Below, one piece after another: positions 24,160 through 35,726 of a stretch of DNA of 64,000 nt. The notes below the pieces were generated by a model. That model did not search any database. It saw only the letters and a list, made by a program, of their open reading frames with translations, and had not been told where the DNA came from. The stretch comes from Sweltsa coloradensis. Taxonomy: Eukaryota > Arthropoda > Insecta > Plecoptera > Chloroperlidae. The stretch is taken from assembly GCA_024449915.1 (NCBI GenBank), contig JAMZAV010000784.1, positions 62,001 to 126,000 of the forward strand, given 5' to 3'. Position 1 is the first letter of the stretch, and every line of letters starts with the position of its first letter. A program made the translations under genes and the position numbers.

Positions 24160-24495
24160 TTACAAAATATACAGCCAAACCTAATTACACACTAAAAGCA
24201 ATGATATCTAAAAGAAGGGCCAAGCTCATGTACCCTTCTACATTTGCGCATTCTTAATTCATAAACGTACACTGCCCCGTATCTGCACCCTTGAATAGCT
24301 TTGCAAAATAGAATTACATCTTAAATTAATTATTGTTGCAAATTGTATTATTTTGCCAAACTTTTCAAGGGTGCAGATACGGGGCAGTGTACGTTTATGA
24401 ATTAATAATACGCATGTGTAGAAGGGTACATGAGCTTGGCATTAAGATCATATTGCCTTTGAGTGTGTAAAGTTTGGCTGTATTTTATAATATTT
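24160..24495. repeat. Fold-back element E, copy 1
   Basis: Arms of about 155 bp (24160-24317 against 24345-24495) pair through ACAGCCAAAC, GCCAAGCTCATGTACCC, ACGTACACTGCCCCGTATC and GCACCCTTGAA. A related fold-back lies at 62232-62604. Confidence 0.85.
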
Positions 24496-24599
24496 TTGTA
24501 AGCGTGGGATCTTATAAATTTTTCGAGTTTCACTGCAAAATTAATTTTGTTAAAATAGAATAATTATTTTAATAAATCAGTATTATATTCTTTGGCAAT

Positions 24600-24882
24600 A
24601 CCAATTAAAAATAGAATGTAAAATATCTCGTGGCCCAAAGACTTGCTTTTTGTACGCATTGTAGGTGAGTATTGTCAAGTTTCTATAGTTACTTGTTTAC
24701 TAGGCCTAAAAAAGGTTTTAATATAAGCCTTTTACAGGTGTATCATTAACAAGTAATATCAAGTAACTATAGAAAAAGTAATAAAATCCCACTTCTAAAC
24801 GTAATCGTTGGACAGAAATATTTTTTTAAAAAGCTCATCCATCAACGCGACTGTAAAAAGCGTTTTCGCGAAGTGGCCTAGT
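24600..24882 (+). mobile_element. Helentron-type family A, 3' fragment (copy 7)
   Basis: Ends GCTCATCCATCAACGCGACT, GCGTT and then CCTAGT at 24882. The upstream part shares GCATTGTAGGTGA and CAAGTTTCTATNGTTACTTG with other copies and is itself partly palindromic. The 5' end is missing. It abuts repeat D directly. Confidence 0.55.
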
Positions 24883-24885
24883 CTG

Positions 24886-25345
24886 ACATTAGAGCATAAT
24901 ACTACACTAAAATGACAGTTTACAACATTTTGTCTTGAACCAATGTATCTATATGATTTTACACAAATTTTGGAAGCTAAATTCGTGTCTCGAAACTGTG
25001 AACAAATAATGGCTACACTTGAACACGCAAAAATGTGCATTTTGAAACTACACCTCTCTTGGTAATCAGCATAATGACCGAACCACTTGCCCAAATTACT
25101 AAAACAAAACGTATAGGCTTTGCAGAAAAGCTAGCCGAATATGCCCGTCAATGACAACCAATATTTTTTTGGACCAAAATCCTCCAAGGTTACGGGGCTC
25201 AAAGATCGCCCCAGGCTATTTCTTATGGGAGATATTTGCCAATGGACCTAGCTGGAAAATTACCAAGTTTGGTCATTTATTTTTCGGATAATAGTGGATT
25301 CAATATTTTTTCTGTTTCTTTAAAAATTCTTACATAATGAATCGT
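24886..25345 (-). repeat. Interspersed repeat D, copy 2
   Basis: Same family as 23143-23765, shorter and diverged. The 99-codon minus frame across it is not supported as a gene. Confidence 0.6.
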
Positions 25346-25424
25346 CCGTCTGTTTTGGGAAATGGTCGGGGTTCTTGAAGCCTCTCCCTTGGTAGTCCCT
25401 GGTGCGAAGCACCTGTAACTAAAC

Positions 25425-25957
25425 ACTAGGAAAACGCTTAAGTCCCGTCGCGTTGATGGATGAGCTTTTTTAAAGTTTTTAGATTAAGTGGAATCTCTTT
25501 TCTTCTTCAAGTGCTTTTTTAACGCATTGTAGGTGATTGTTGTCAAGTTTCTATTGTTACTTGTTAATTGTTATTATATTCCTCAAAAAACTTATATTAA
25601 AACCTTTATTTCTATGTATTCTGGATAACTTTTTCAATTTTTTCTTTCAAAAGGTACTACGTCACCATAACCTTAATATCCGTGTGAAATATGAACGTTG
25701 TAGCCCCACCCGTTTGGTCAGAATCGGCCCAAATGTCACGAAAATATCGCACTAAAAATTTAAAAAAAAATCGTAAAAGTACGATATTCATGAGAAATAT
25801 TTATTCGATTGTACCCAAAAACAATACAGCTCTAAGTTCAGAGATTTTGAAGCTCCCCTCCAATTTTCATCAATATTGCATTTGCCGGCTAAAAAACTCC
25901 CGAGCTAAATTTTTTTGGGGGTCAGTGAAATTGAATTCTTCGCTTCGCTCATCCAAT
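25425..25957 (-). mobile_element. Helentron-type element, family A, copy 4
   Basis: Minus strand: 5' TTGGATGAGCG at 25957. The 3' end has GCTCATCCATCAACGCGACG, then GCGTTTTCCTAGT at 25425. It is preceded on the host side by T, as in other copies. Body as in copy 3. Confidence 0.7.
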
Positions 25958-26275
25958 CAGATGTGTGCCAGTGTTGGGCGATGGACAGCGTCCTTGCGCT
26001 GGTTATAAATCAATTTTTTTTGCTAATGAATACCCCCTTAATGTAAAATTATTGCCATTTAACATTATTTTAATGAAGGTATAGTTGAAATCAATGAAAA
26101 GATTGGATTTATTATCGGTATTTCGACGGACTGACCCCTCAGTTCTCAGCCAGCATGTTATAAGGCCTGCTTGCATGCAAGGTATCACTGCTGTGTGGTA
26201 TTATATATCACCATGTCAGCAGTACAGGCAACATCAAGAGTATGTGCAACACACGGATTCATTGTGGCACTGTAC

Positions 26276-27700
26276 TCAGTGGCGTGACTACAACTCCAAG
26301 GGCCCCGTCAATCTTTTTACGTGGCCCCAAAACCCACAACGCTTCGTTACCTGGGGTGAATTAAGTTACCCCCCCCCCCCCTCCCCCACGACCCCTCAGC
26401 CCAAACAGAATACTAAAACAATACATAATATAATACATAATTTACTTATTGCATATTAATAGCATTATTTTGCACTCCTATTTGAATAATCTTTGCACCC
26501 CCTTTCATTCCGTGTTAAAACCAAAAATAATTGCGGGGCAAAATTAAGTTTTGTTGGCAAAGATTTATTGCACCCAAATTGCACTAATTTACACCTCTTT
26601 AAAAATGTGCACCCCTTTCCTTGTTTATTTTAAACATAAAGTAATATGGGGGGGGGGGGCTAACTTGATGGTAGCCCCCCATTCTGCGTACCTTTACATT
26701 ACTAAACAAGTAATTGTTGTACCCGAAATGCACCAATTTGCACACGTACTTGTAATGTTTGACCCCACCATTTCGAGTTCACTAAAAAAATAAGGGGAAG
26801 CTAACTTTTAAATGATAGCCTCCAATTTTGCGTAACTAAGATCAGTAAGCATTATTGCAACCAAAATGCACCATTTTGCACCACTATTTTAAATTGTTAT
26901 TATTTACTACAATTTAGAAATTAAAAAAGTCCGCCCCAACCGGGAATCGAACCACGGATCTCCCACATTCCAGGTGAGCGTCTTAACCACTAGACCATGA
27001 GGACGGGTACATGTCAGTTTCTGAATTGTAGCTGCATTTTCGCAACCGCTTCCATTTCGTGTTAAAACCAAACATAATTGGAGGGGGATAACCTAATGGT
27101 AATACATGTTTGCACTTTTGCTAATGTATTTTAAATTACGCCACCCACATCCTCCCCCCTCCTCCCCATTACCATTACACCTAACTCAGGTTAGTAAGCG
27201 TTTAATTATTGCAACCTTGTTTTTAATTTAAGTACTACCCTCCCATTTCGTGTAAAAAAAAAAATCAGTAGGGGAAACTTAATAGTAGCCCCCCACCCAT
27301 TATGTTTTGTGAAAACTCGAAACTGGAAGGGGTTTAATAGGTTGAATAATAGGGATGGAAAATGGTGCATTTCGGGTGCAAAAATTGCTTGCATACTAAT
27401 CTAAAGGTATGCTGAATGGTGGGGGGAGGGGGGGGCTACCTCCAACTTAGCCTCCGATATTACTTTTTCTGTTAACTCAAAACGGGAGGGGGAGCAATAA
27501 TTAAAAATAGAGGTTCAAAATAATGAATTTGGGTGCAATAAATATACAAGCTAACAAAAATGATATCGAAGTATGAAGTAGGGGGAAGGGGGACTGGAAG
27601 TGAATGCCAAAATAAAAATAGGGGACAAAATGGTGCATTTTGGGTGCAATTGATATTTGTTCACCCCGGTGCGCGCGCTGGTGGTGATGTGCAGTTGAAG
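26276..27700. repeat. Degenerate minisatellite-like region rich in TGCACC words
   Basis: Imperfect units with TTGCACC, CATTTCGTGTTAAAACC-like, GGTAGCCCCCC and 'aaatggtgcattttgggtgcaa' occur in one orientation up to about 26900 and mainly inverted after 27200, so the region is a decayed fold-back. The left end CAGTGGCGTGACTACA looks like a MITE end; no partner was found. A tRNA-like element is inserted at its centre. Confidence 0.5.
26933..27004 (-). tRNA. tRNA-like gene (probable pseudo-tRNA), copy 1, anticodon position GGA
   Basis: 72 nt folding as a cloverleaf: acceptor GTCCTCA/TTGGGGC with wobbles, D stem GTCT/AGAC around AGTGGTTA, anticodon stem CTCAC/GTGGG around CTGGAAT, and loop TTCGATT with a T stem mismatched at two pairs. 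It is followed by a TTTTTT run within six bases. Serine tRNAs have a long variable arm; this has five bases, so it is not a normal serine tRNA. The flanks carry TACTACAATTTAGAA and its inverse, as in copy 2. Confidence 0.5.
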
Positions 27701-27793
27701 GGATGATATTTTCCTTCAGTGACAATATTATTAATAACACTGATCTATACAAAATTCGTTTGATCATTTAGAAAATAAACTGATAATTTTACA

Positions 27794-27940
27794 TGTTTCG
27801 TGGGAAACGTTCTCAGGGTGCAGTGCATGCCCCTCTAACCTCGGAAAAATCCATCAGTCAGGATTTCCGGTCACGACGGGATTTGAACCCGGGACTTCCC
27901 GAATCAGAGTCGCGCGCTTAATATTGATCTATCGGCATAA
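27794..27940 (-). repeat. tRNA-derived SINE, internally deleted copy 3
   Basis: Minus strand: box B GGGTTCAAATCCCG and the CTGACTGA junction are kept. The body jumps to GAGGGGCATGCACTGCA, which matches the 3' part of the copy at 41742-41890. Confidence 0.6.
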
Positions 27941-27948
27941 TATTGATT

Positions 27949-27984
27949 AAAAAAAAACAAACAAACAAACAAACAAACAAACAA
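27949..27984. repeat. Microsatellite (AAAC)n
   Basis: A run of A leads into about eight perfect CAAA units, at the 5' side of the SINE. Confidence 0.9.
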
Positions 27985-28183
27985 CATACATAGTTTATCA
28001 ATAATGGTCATCTGACAAATTGACAAAAGTATTTTCATTCGGTACGACCAATGTAGACGATTGTAGTGAAGTTTACGAGGTAAACCACGGACATGTTCCT
28101 GCTCATAATTTTTGGGTTGAAAGGCTCATTTTAGTTTCTATTTGTAACACATACACATACGTACGATATTTCCACCAAAATTC

Positions 28184-28261
28184 CGTTGTTTAGTTGGTCA
28201 ATTGAAGCGCAGCAGAATCGTTGCTTATTAGGATACCGAGGTTCGACACCCCGCTGAGATG
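28184..28261 (+). repeat. tRNA-like segment with terminator
   Basis: TTAGTTGGTCAATTGAAGCG resembles box A and GAGGTTCGACACC box B, followed by a run of seven T. The fold is incomplete, so this is a pseudo-tRNA or SINE head. Confidence 0.4.
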
Positions 28262-28324
28262 TTTTTTTACTACTGAGTAAATCTCCAATTAATATTTGTA
28301 TTGTATGTTTTCTCAGCTCGAACT

Positions 28325-28470
28325 AAACTCTAACCGTGTCTTACTTGGCCCAGTACCTGAGCGAGACCCTTTCATATCCTTGGGATTATCCATTGACCGC
28401 AAGCATGAGCGAATGTAATTAAAAGAAGGGTCGCTCATGGTACTGGATCAAGTAAGACACGGTTTGAGTA
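28325..28470. repeat. Short fold-back just upstream of gene 2
   Basis: AACCGTGTCTTACTTG followed by CCAGTACC is repeated in inversion as GGTACTGGATCAAGTAAGAC and ACGGTT. Arms of about 40 bp, loop of about 55 bp. It ends 20 bases before the splice acceptor of gene 2. Confidence 0.75.
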
Positions 28471-28504
28471 TAGGCCTACTATCTGTTTCAGAAACTACCT
28501 CACA

Positions 28505-30058
28505 ATGCAGAGCCAATCAACGGGACCCACACATCGGAAGGTGACTGTGTACAACCCTCTTCCCGGAGAAACCCCCTGGTTCCTGTCTGGGGAGACACCG
28601 CCAGTGAAAGAAGGCTCCACCTCCGAGCTACCGTCTCATCCACCTTCAGGCGATCAGGCAACACCTGTTGAACCACGCCTGGAGAAGACTGCTGCAGACT
28701 GTGACCCTGTCCCTGATGTTTCACCACTGGACTCATCACTCCCTACGAAGAATTACCAATAGAACAATTGTGTACAGTAAAGGCTGAGATAAATGACCCT
28801 CTCTCCTTACATACATATTCTACTGATGTAAAACTATCCCAGGTTGCAGTGAAACAAGAGTCTTGTAGCTCCACCTCCGAGCTACCGTCACATCCACCTT
28901 CAGGCGATCAGGCAACACCTGTTGAACCACGCCTGGAGGAGAATGATTACAAATATGATCCTTTTTCCGTTACTTCATCTATGAGTTCTCCATACGAGGA
29001 ACAACCTATTGAAGTGCCACGCCTATTAAGGGATGAGATGTATAACGCGCTCTCGTTACATACACCCCCCGTGAAACTAGAGGTTCTAGATCCTCTTCAG
29101 CAAGAGTCTGTCATCCACCAGCTTAGTTCTTTCACCCCCTACGAGCCAGGTCCGTCATCTATACATTCTCAGGCGATAGATGCAGGAGCGAGCTACCCCC
29201 TTCAGCAAGAGTCTAGCAAGCTCCTTATTCCCTTGTGTTCATTCAACCTGGGTCCACGCTTTGAGGGTCATCTTGTAAGAACAGGCCCGTGCTACTCGTC
29301 TCAGGATTCACTTATAGAACAGTGTCCTGACGACGCTAACTCTGAAACTCTCCTCACTGCAAATCACCTTAAACTGGATCTGGTTGACCCTCTTTTGGAA
29401 GAGCCTTGGATTGATGTATCCAAGCAAAAGATTTATAATCTTCCAACGCCATCAAACTATTCCATCAAGTCTGAGTTATATGACAATGCTGACAGTTTAT
29501 CCCTAGATCCATTGTCTGATGTTGTGCCAACACCGCCAAGTTCTAGTGCTAAGTTTGATGTACCTCAATCCCAAACAAGTAGTTGTTTAAATCCTTCCTC
29601 AGTTGGATTCGAGGATAAAGCACTTTTTGTACTTCATCTTGAAAACCAAGACTTACGTGACCCACTGGAGTTGGAGGATTCAAAGTTGAACATTCAGTCT
29701 TGTTTTGTGAACCTTGGAGCGCGCATTGAGACGCGTCGAGTGAAAGCTGAAGGGGTGGTCGCCCCCCGTCATCAGGTGACCTCGGCTGGGGGCAGCCGGC
29801 ACGGACGAGCAGCTGTTGAGCCTAAGATATATGTCCCGCTGGCTAACACTCGCCCCTGGTTCACCGTTCTTCCGGAGCCCAGGCTGTTAACAACGCGGCC
29901 TGTCAAGCTAGAGCTGGATGAAACCCCCTTGGCTCTCGCTGAGGGTCGGTCCACCTCGGGGTCACCTCGGACAACAGGTCAAGACCACAGTGAACTAACT
30001 ACAACTCTAGATGCAGCTGACGACCCAACCTGCTCATCACCATCCAACATGATGCAAG
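28505..30058 (+). CDS. Zinc-finger gene 2, N-terminal coding exon (frameshifted)
   Basis: Paralogue of the gene 1 exon, starting at ATG 28505 after the same acceptor (CTGTTTCAG, exon from 28492). The frame is open to 28762, where it stops. From 28737-28742 onward the matching frame is shifted by one base, so a single base is missing relative to gene 1; it then stays open to the donor CAAG|GTGAGAAT at 30058. The content is the same: the SGDQATPVEP motif twice, DPL repeats, and SUMO-type VKQE, VKLE, IKSE and VKAE. The C-terminal block, with tryptophan-phenylalanine words (NTRPWFTV), is nearly the same as in gene 1. A recent pseudogene or a one-base read error are both possible; the downstream start ATG at 28981 could also be used. 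Confidence 0.7.
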
Positions 30059-31559
30059 GTGAGAATAGTGGAAAAGATGTTGCTTGTAGGATACCCGTAA
30101 GATTTTCACATTTACATAACCTTTGAAGTCCCTTTGCTGTCACTATAGTAGGGACTCGTTTGGTTTGGAACCGCTCAACTACACAATGTTCCAGGTGTTC
30201 TTTAATTATTCTGTCACATCTTGGAAAATGGCCGTAAATATTCCCCATATAACATAAAGCTTGTTCACAATGTTTTTCTTCTTGCTGTGACTTTAAAATG
30301 AGTCGGTGACTACTCCACCCTTGCTCGTATGTGATGTTGTTAGTTTCTGAAGCAATCATGAAGTAGCCGAGGCCACCTGATGGAGGTGGGCGACCACCCC
30401 TTCAAAATTATTTATTTGTCCCAAATGTTGTTTAAAGAGAAACTCAAAATCATAATTGGTTGCTCGGGAGGTGTAGAGCGTACTAGACCAGTAAACGGAC
30501 AGGCAAGGTAAAATCCAAGATGGATTAAGACCTCCATAGTTATCATACAAAGACGCAAAATTGGACAAAAGAAACAACTCTTGTAGTCAATTTAACTCAG
30601 GAAATGTACGCCTAAGAACAGAAAATAACTTTCCCTTATCCCCTGAAAATCTCTGTCAGATGACACAAAACACAAAAATACACAAAAAGACACAAGTCAG
30701 TACGTATTTGTTAGACTTTATTTTTTAAATTTAGACAGCCCCCCCCCCCCCAGGTCCTATCTAAATGGTCATGAGCCGCCACTACATCTTGCAAAGCCTG
30801 TTTTCCTGTTCCATTAGGCCTATGTAATTATTTTGCTTATGTGTATTTATTACAGGAAACAAAAACTTTTTAAAAAAAATCCTAGCTGACGACTTATGCC
30901 ACGTTATTATTGCATTTGTGTGCATTTGTGCATTGCAATGTGACTCAACCTGACAATTAAAATGTGGAGGAAGACTGATAGATATTGTTTCAACTTTCAA
31001 TGCATATGATATCTTTCTCTTTGTTTACAAGTGCAGTGGACAGTCTCAACAATGTATATAACATTATTAACCTCACGTGGTCTAAAAGTTGCATCACTTT
31101 TGAGATAAATTAAAATCAAAAACTTTTTCTCTCACACTGTAGAGTGCTGCCATCTGTGGCGCTAGCTCGTAGCTATAGGCCTAGCCTATCACATATTATG
31201 CATTGATCGCATGATCAAGTACATCTAGTATGCACTGAGTTTTAGCACGCCACAACTGGTCTCTCTCCATTGCCAGTACTATTTATAACTCCATGGTCTC
31301 TTCAAGCATGGCGAGCTAACTGTATCATGTGGTTATTTAAGTATATCATCAATAAACATAAGTGTTTATAAATCCTGATTGTCGTCTACCCTTGAACCAC
31401 TTCAACAATCCAATCCAATGGAAATACTTCAATAATCACTATAACATTGACTAATATGGGATATTGAGCTACACAGGAATCCCATCATATCTGACGTCTG
31501 CTCTGTTGAGGTGTAAATCTCACTTCAAGTTTCGTATTGACTTTTATTTCTTGTTGTAG
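30059..31559 (+). other. Intron of zinc-finger gene 2
   Basis: Starts GTGAGAAT and ends TTGTTGTAG; phase 1 on both sides (G + GC gives glycine), so the exons join in frame. The first ~300 bases are homologous to the introns of genes 1 and 3. At 30364-30403 lies an inverted copy of about 40 bases of the upstream exon. A C13 tract is at 30739-30751. Nothing else was recognised. Confidence 0.75.
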
Positions 31560-32911
31560 GCGGAACCAAGTCTCCTCGTCACAACCATCAGCCGGACGAC
31601 TCAACGCCAGACACTGAGGTTGTTCGCAAGTCTCCTGCCCGGAAGATCAACCAAGGTAACAAGCGTAACGCCTCCAAGAAGGGGGTGGGGCAGCCGCGCC
31701 AACTGAAAGACAACACCAGGGGAGGTGGACAGAGAACAACAGGGACATTTCACTGCAGTATCTGCTCTAAAGGTTTTAAAGTAAAACAACGTCTCACATG
31801 TCACATGACCACCCATTCTGATGAGAGACCCTTCGTCTGTCCATTACCTGGGTGTATTAAAACTTACAAAGACGCAGCTGGGCTGAAACAACACTCTTTC
31901 TACCACTTAGCTAGGACACGGTTTGTTTGTGCTATTTGCAACAAAGACTTTTTAAGTAAAAAAAGTCGTTCGCAGCATATGCACATTCATTCCGATGTAA
32001 AATTGTTTAATTGTGCAGAATGCGGTAAAGGATATTCCTCAAAGAGTTCCCTATTATTTCACCTAACAACTCACAGTAAAGATAGGCCCCACAAGTGCCC
32101 GTGTGGCAAAGCGTTCAGAGATGCAAAGGCCCTGAAGTCTCACTCCGCTATTCATCTGGCCAAGAAACCTTTTACATGTTCGTTCTGTGAAAGGGGATTT
32201 TCACACAAAGGATACCTAAGAGTACATATCCTCTCTCATTTGGTCGTAGCTAAGCCTAAACCATTTACTTGCAATGACAGTAAGGAAACTTGTGCTCACT
32301 CTTACACTATCTTATCAGTGAAGCCTGAAGCATGTGGACTATGCGCTAAAACCTTTTGCACTAAACGTCAACTGTCAGACCATATGCGCACTCATACCGA
32401 CAACAAGCAACACAAGTGCTCCGTATGTGCCAAAGCATTTAAATTGGCCAAAAGTCTGACGATTCACTCGCGCGTCCATCATTCTGGGGAGAAACCGTTT
32501 GTGTGCACAGTGTGTGATAAAAGATTTGCAGAAAAGCGTTATCTTAGAATTCACATGCTGCATCACAGCGGAGCAAAGCCGTTCAAGTGTCGCTACCCAG
32601 ACTGTAGCAAAACATTTGTGGCTGCACAGTATCTCAGAAGTCACTCGATGTCGCATCGGGATACTAAGGATTTCATCTGTGATGTATGCAGTAAAGGCTT
32701 TAAAATAAAACACCAACTTGTGGGTCACATAAGAACTCATAGCAATGAGCGACTATTTAAATGCCATTGCGGAAAGGATTTTAAATTAGCATCTCACTTG
32801 AAAGGACATTCTTTTACTCACATGGACAAGAAACCATTTCTCTGCGGGATCTGTGGACGCGGTTTTTCTCAAAAGCGTCCCTTGAAAGTCCGCATGAAGC
32901 GTTTTCACTAA
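31560..32911 (+). CDS. Zinc-finger gene 2, C2H2 finger exon
   Basis: From the acceptor at 31559 the frame reads GTKSPRHNHQPDD, a basic linker (KINQGNKRNASKKG), then about 12 C2H2 fingers and a degenerate last one with Arg at the first His position (KVRMKRFH). Two fingers have the unusual C-x-C spacing (KCPCGKAF, KCHCGKDF). One finger in the middle (FTCNDSKETC) has lost its helix. Fingers of the 'LK.HS..H' type recur every second or third finger, so the array grew by copying blocks. Such arrays bind DNA in the nucleus; the target cannot be read from sequence. A further decayed finger follows the stop. Confidence 0.9.
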
Positions 32912-32976
32912 GTCCCGCGTGTTTTTAAGTAAAGATTGCGACATGGACGAGATCTAAAATCTGTAAAACCCATGAG

Positions 32977-33046
32977 GTTTGTGAGGATTGCGATACAGGC
33001 TTCATCAGCCAACCTCGACTTTCTGGTCACATCCTAACACCCCACA
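32977..33046 (+). pseudogene. Relic zinc finger downstream of the gene 2 stop
   Basis: In a different frame from the gene, 65 bases past the stop, the DNA reads as VCEDCDTGFISQPRLSGHIL then TPH. That is a finger with C-x2-C and a final histidine pair. The array was once longer and lost its end by frameshift. Confidence 0.65.
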
Positions 33047-33049
33047 CAA

Positions 33050-33410
33050 TAATTACTAATCGCAATAGGCCTACAACCAGGAAACGACAGGAACTATTTT
33101 TATTTTTATTTCCCTCAAGTCCTACAGAAATGTGTGACTTTATGACAAATATTCAACCTAAATACGTTTGCTGATTTTTTATTCATACTTTCTTTTCTTT
33201 TTTCCTTTTATACATATGTGTTTATTTAATTAATGTCACCTAATATTTAATTTGAATTTGTTGCCAAAATTACTGTCTTCTTTGGTGTAATATTACTATT
33301 TCAAATTTCATGCTAACTATAGTTCATTATTTGGTCTGCTTTTATGTAATAAGTTTGATTTACTTGTCCTCTTTTGTGTTGCAGTCATTAAAACCGAACA
33401 CAGACGTTAA
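33050..33410 (+). other. Probable 3' UTR and flank of gene 2
   Basis: AT-rich DNA with no canonical AATAAA close to the stop. The family C element begins at 33411. Confidence 0.3.
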
Positions 33411-34249
33411 ACTAGGGAAACGCCAAAGCCGTTGTTAGACGAGTGAGTGAGCCATGTGTTGAATACCCGGTAACATTACTTTTTTCCCCTACCTTAGGCC
33501 TATCTAGCCTATCTGAGGCTGCAGTGGCGCATTATGGCATTGCAGTTGACGCGCCCTTTCCCAACTAAACATAAAAACCCTTTTATTTATACGAATATAA
33601 TTATCAAACTTAAATATGCAAATGTTACCGGGTACTCAACACATGACTCGCTCACTCGATTCTAGTTGGCAAAGGCGCCCTTATAGCCGAAATGTGGGAG
33701 ACGTGGGTTCAATCCCCTGGTCGGGAAAGATTTTGTGATTTCTGGATTGTATTTTAAAAATTATTAAACATGTTTTGAAATGCATATAACGCAGTGTTCT
33801 CCATCATCTGTGAAATTACTATGGAAAACATAGCCAGTACGAAATACCGTAAAAATATTGCAAGGTTTACTCAATCTACGAGCGGAATTTGGGGGTACCT
33901 TGACGTGCAACATTCGATAGACCTTGCATGGGCACGGCATTTCACAGCCAGGTAAATAACTAACAAAAAATATTTTTTTAAATTAAAACCATTGTCGTTA
34001 AACTAATTCCTACTCATGATAGGCCTATATTTTAGTTTATTATTTCTTGTAGGTTTAAATCGAAATGGATTGTGCTCATTTTGGTAGCAGTTCTCAGTTA
34101 CCTGGTCATGGATGTCTGTTTAAAATTTCAGCTCAATCTATTTGGCCGTTTGGCCATACATAAACATTTAACATACAGACAATGCTCATGGCCAAGGCCC
34201 AATCGAGCAGCGCTATAAAGACTTCGTTTCGCTGCGTTCACTCGTCTAA
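33411..34249 (-). mobile_element. Helentron-type element, family C, copy 2
   Basis: Minus strand: 5' end TTAGACGAGTG at 34249, matched exactly by CACTCGTCTAA next to the 3' hairpin (plus-strand 33435-33445), then GGCGTTTCCCTAGT at 33411 followed by host T. The internal inverted 3' end near 33640 has lost its hairpin and CCTAGT. The tRNA-like segment and body are as in copy 1. Confidence 0.75.
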
Positions 34250-34921
34250 TAAATAAATAAAACAATAGTATTAATGATGAATCTTACGTTTCTGCCCTGG
34301 TAGTTGAGTAGAGTCTGTTTTATAATAAATATTAGTGGAATTAGTTCGTTTAGCTATATGGGCAGGAAATATAATTTGTGTTGGCCCTTTATAACCAAAA
34401 ATATGTAGTAAATCCTAGTTTGGTTATTGACCCTTCTTGCTCAAATCACTATCATTCGCGGCCCAACGTCATTAAAACCCTCACATTTAAGTATTAAGTA
34501 TTTAAGTATTTAAGTATTTTTAGTAGTAGTAAGTGTAAGTAGTGAAAATGCTTTTGAAGGGGTTTTAAACAGGTACTGTGGACTGGAGGTATCTTGAGGC
34601 CATACATTCATTGTAAGTAAATGGATTACCTACTTTTTAAATAACATGTCTTTTGATGAAAATGATAAGAAAAATGATATACAATGAATATATTAACATA
34701 AGTAAAGAAATAAACATAATTACAATAACACTGATAGAATAACAGTAATACACATTCCAATTCTCTTTTCAACATTTCGAGCTTAAAGTTTCTAACTTAT
34801 ATTTACATTTTAGTGCGCGTTTTTATAATATACGATTGTTATTCAGTTTACGCTTATTGTCTTTTGTTTTATAATACAAGGTTGCGTACTGATGATTTGT
34901 ATAACATCCTCGTATTGTTGT
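34250..34921. other. Intergenic with short tandem repeat
   Basis: AAGTATTT units at about 34488-34516 and GTAGTAGTAAG at 34521-34533. No gene seen. Confidence 0.4.
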
Positions 34922-35227
34922 ATTGTGATAAGGGCTCGAATTTAACGCTCGCCCGGTCGCCCGAGGCGAGTGTATTGTTGCGCGGGCGAGTAACTTTTGG
35001 AAAGGGGGGCGAGTGATTTTTTGGTGAGCCGTGACATAAATTGCGTACATTACGTTTCAAACTACGCGGTCAACAAATATGTGGCGGTATTTACAAGGAG
35101 TTGATAACCCAAACAAGAAACAGAAACCAAATCCTACTGCAGACAATGCAAAATATGAGAAGAATCGTGTGCGCCTTTTTTCAAGAACGCTGGCTAACAG
35201 AACACACGTGGCTACGTTTTGACCAAC

Positions 35228-35414
35228 TGTAGTGTTTTTACACCTTTATAAACTTCAATAACTAGGTGAGGAAGGTTTTGTTTACAACAGCTTTATTTAC
35301 GCCATCATGATCAGAGAGTGAACTAGGTCAGAGCCTTCTAAAGATACATACATGTTGATACAATGTAAGCCTAAGGTGGCGGTGCACTTTAGGCGGTGAT
35401 TACAAATCACTACA
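35228..35414 (-). repeat. 3' LTR of the gypsy element
   Basis: 187 bp; matches 39917-40094 with a few short gaps (for example ACTAGG present here only). Confidence 0.92.
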
Positions 35415-35726
35415 TCTCCCTTTTCTTTTTTTTTTAATAAGAAGATTCTTATATCTCTTAGTTATTATGAGAATAACATAAAATAGAGAATGAGGTAACT
35501 CAACGTTTAAACCTTCTAACTTATTTTTCTAACAATGCAAAGAACGTACTCTACTTGTTTAAGATAATGCAAAGAATATAATAAATCTAATTTAAACATA
35601 GAGTACTCAACTTAATTAAGGTAATGTAAGGAATATTAAAACCTAATTTAAATATACTCAACTTAATTAAGGTAGGTAATGCAAAGATTATAATAAATCT
35701 AATTTAATGTGAAGAACAGAAATAAC

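Noticed and set aside
26933..27004. Functional serine tRNA (anticodon GGA)
   Set aside because: Lacks the long variable arm of serine tRNAs and has T-stem mismatches; better seen as a tRNA-derived repeat.
29979..30577. Minus-strand frames of 126 and 73 codons across the end of the gene 2 exon and its intron
   Set aside because: They cross the exon, the conserved intron segment and the inverted exon fragment; no domain, and the frame is not kept in the gene 1 or gene 3 introns.
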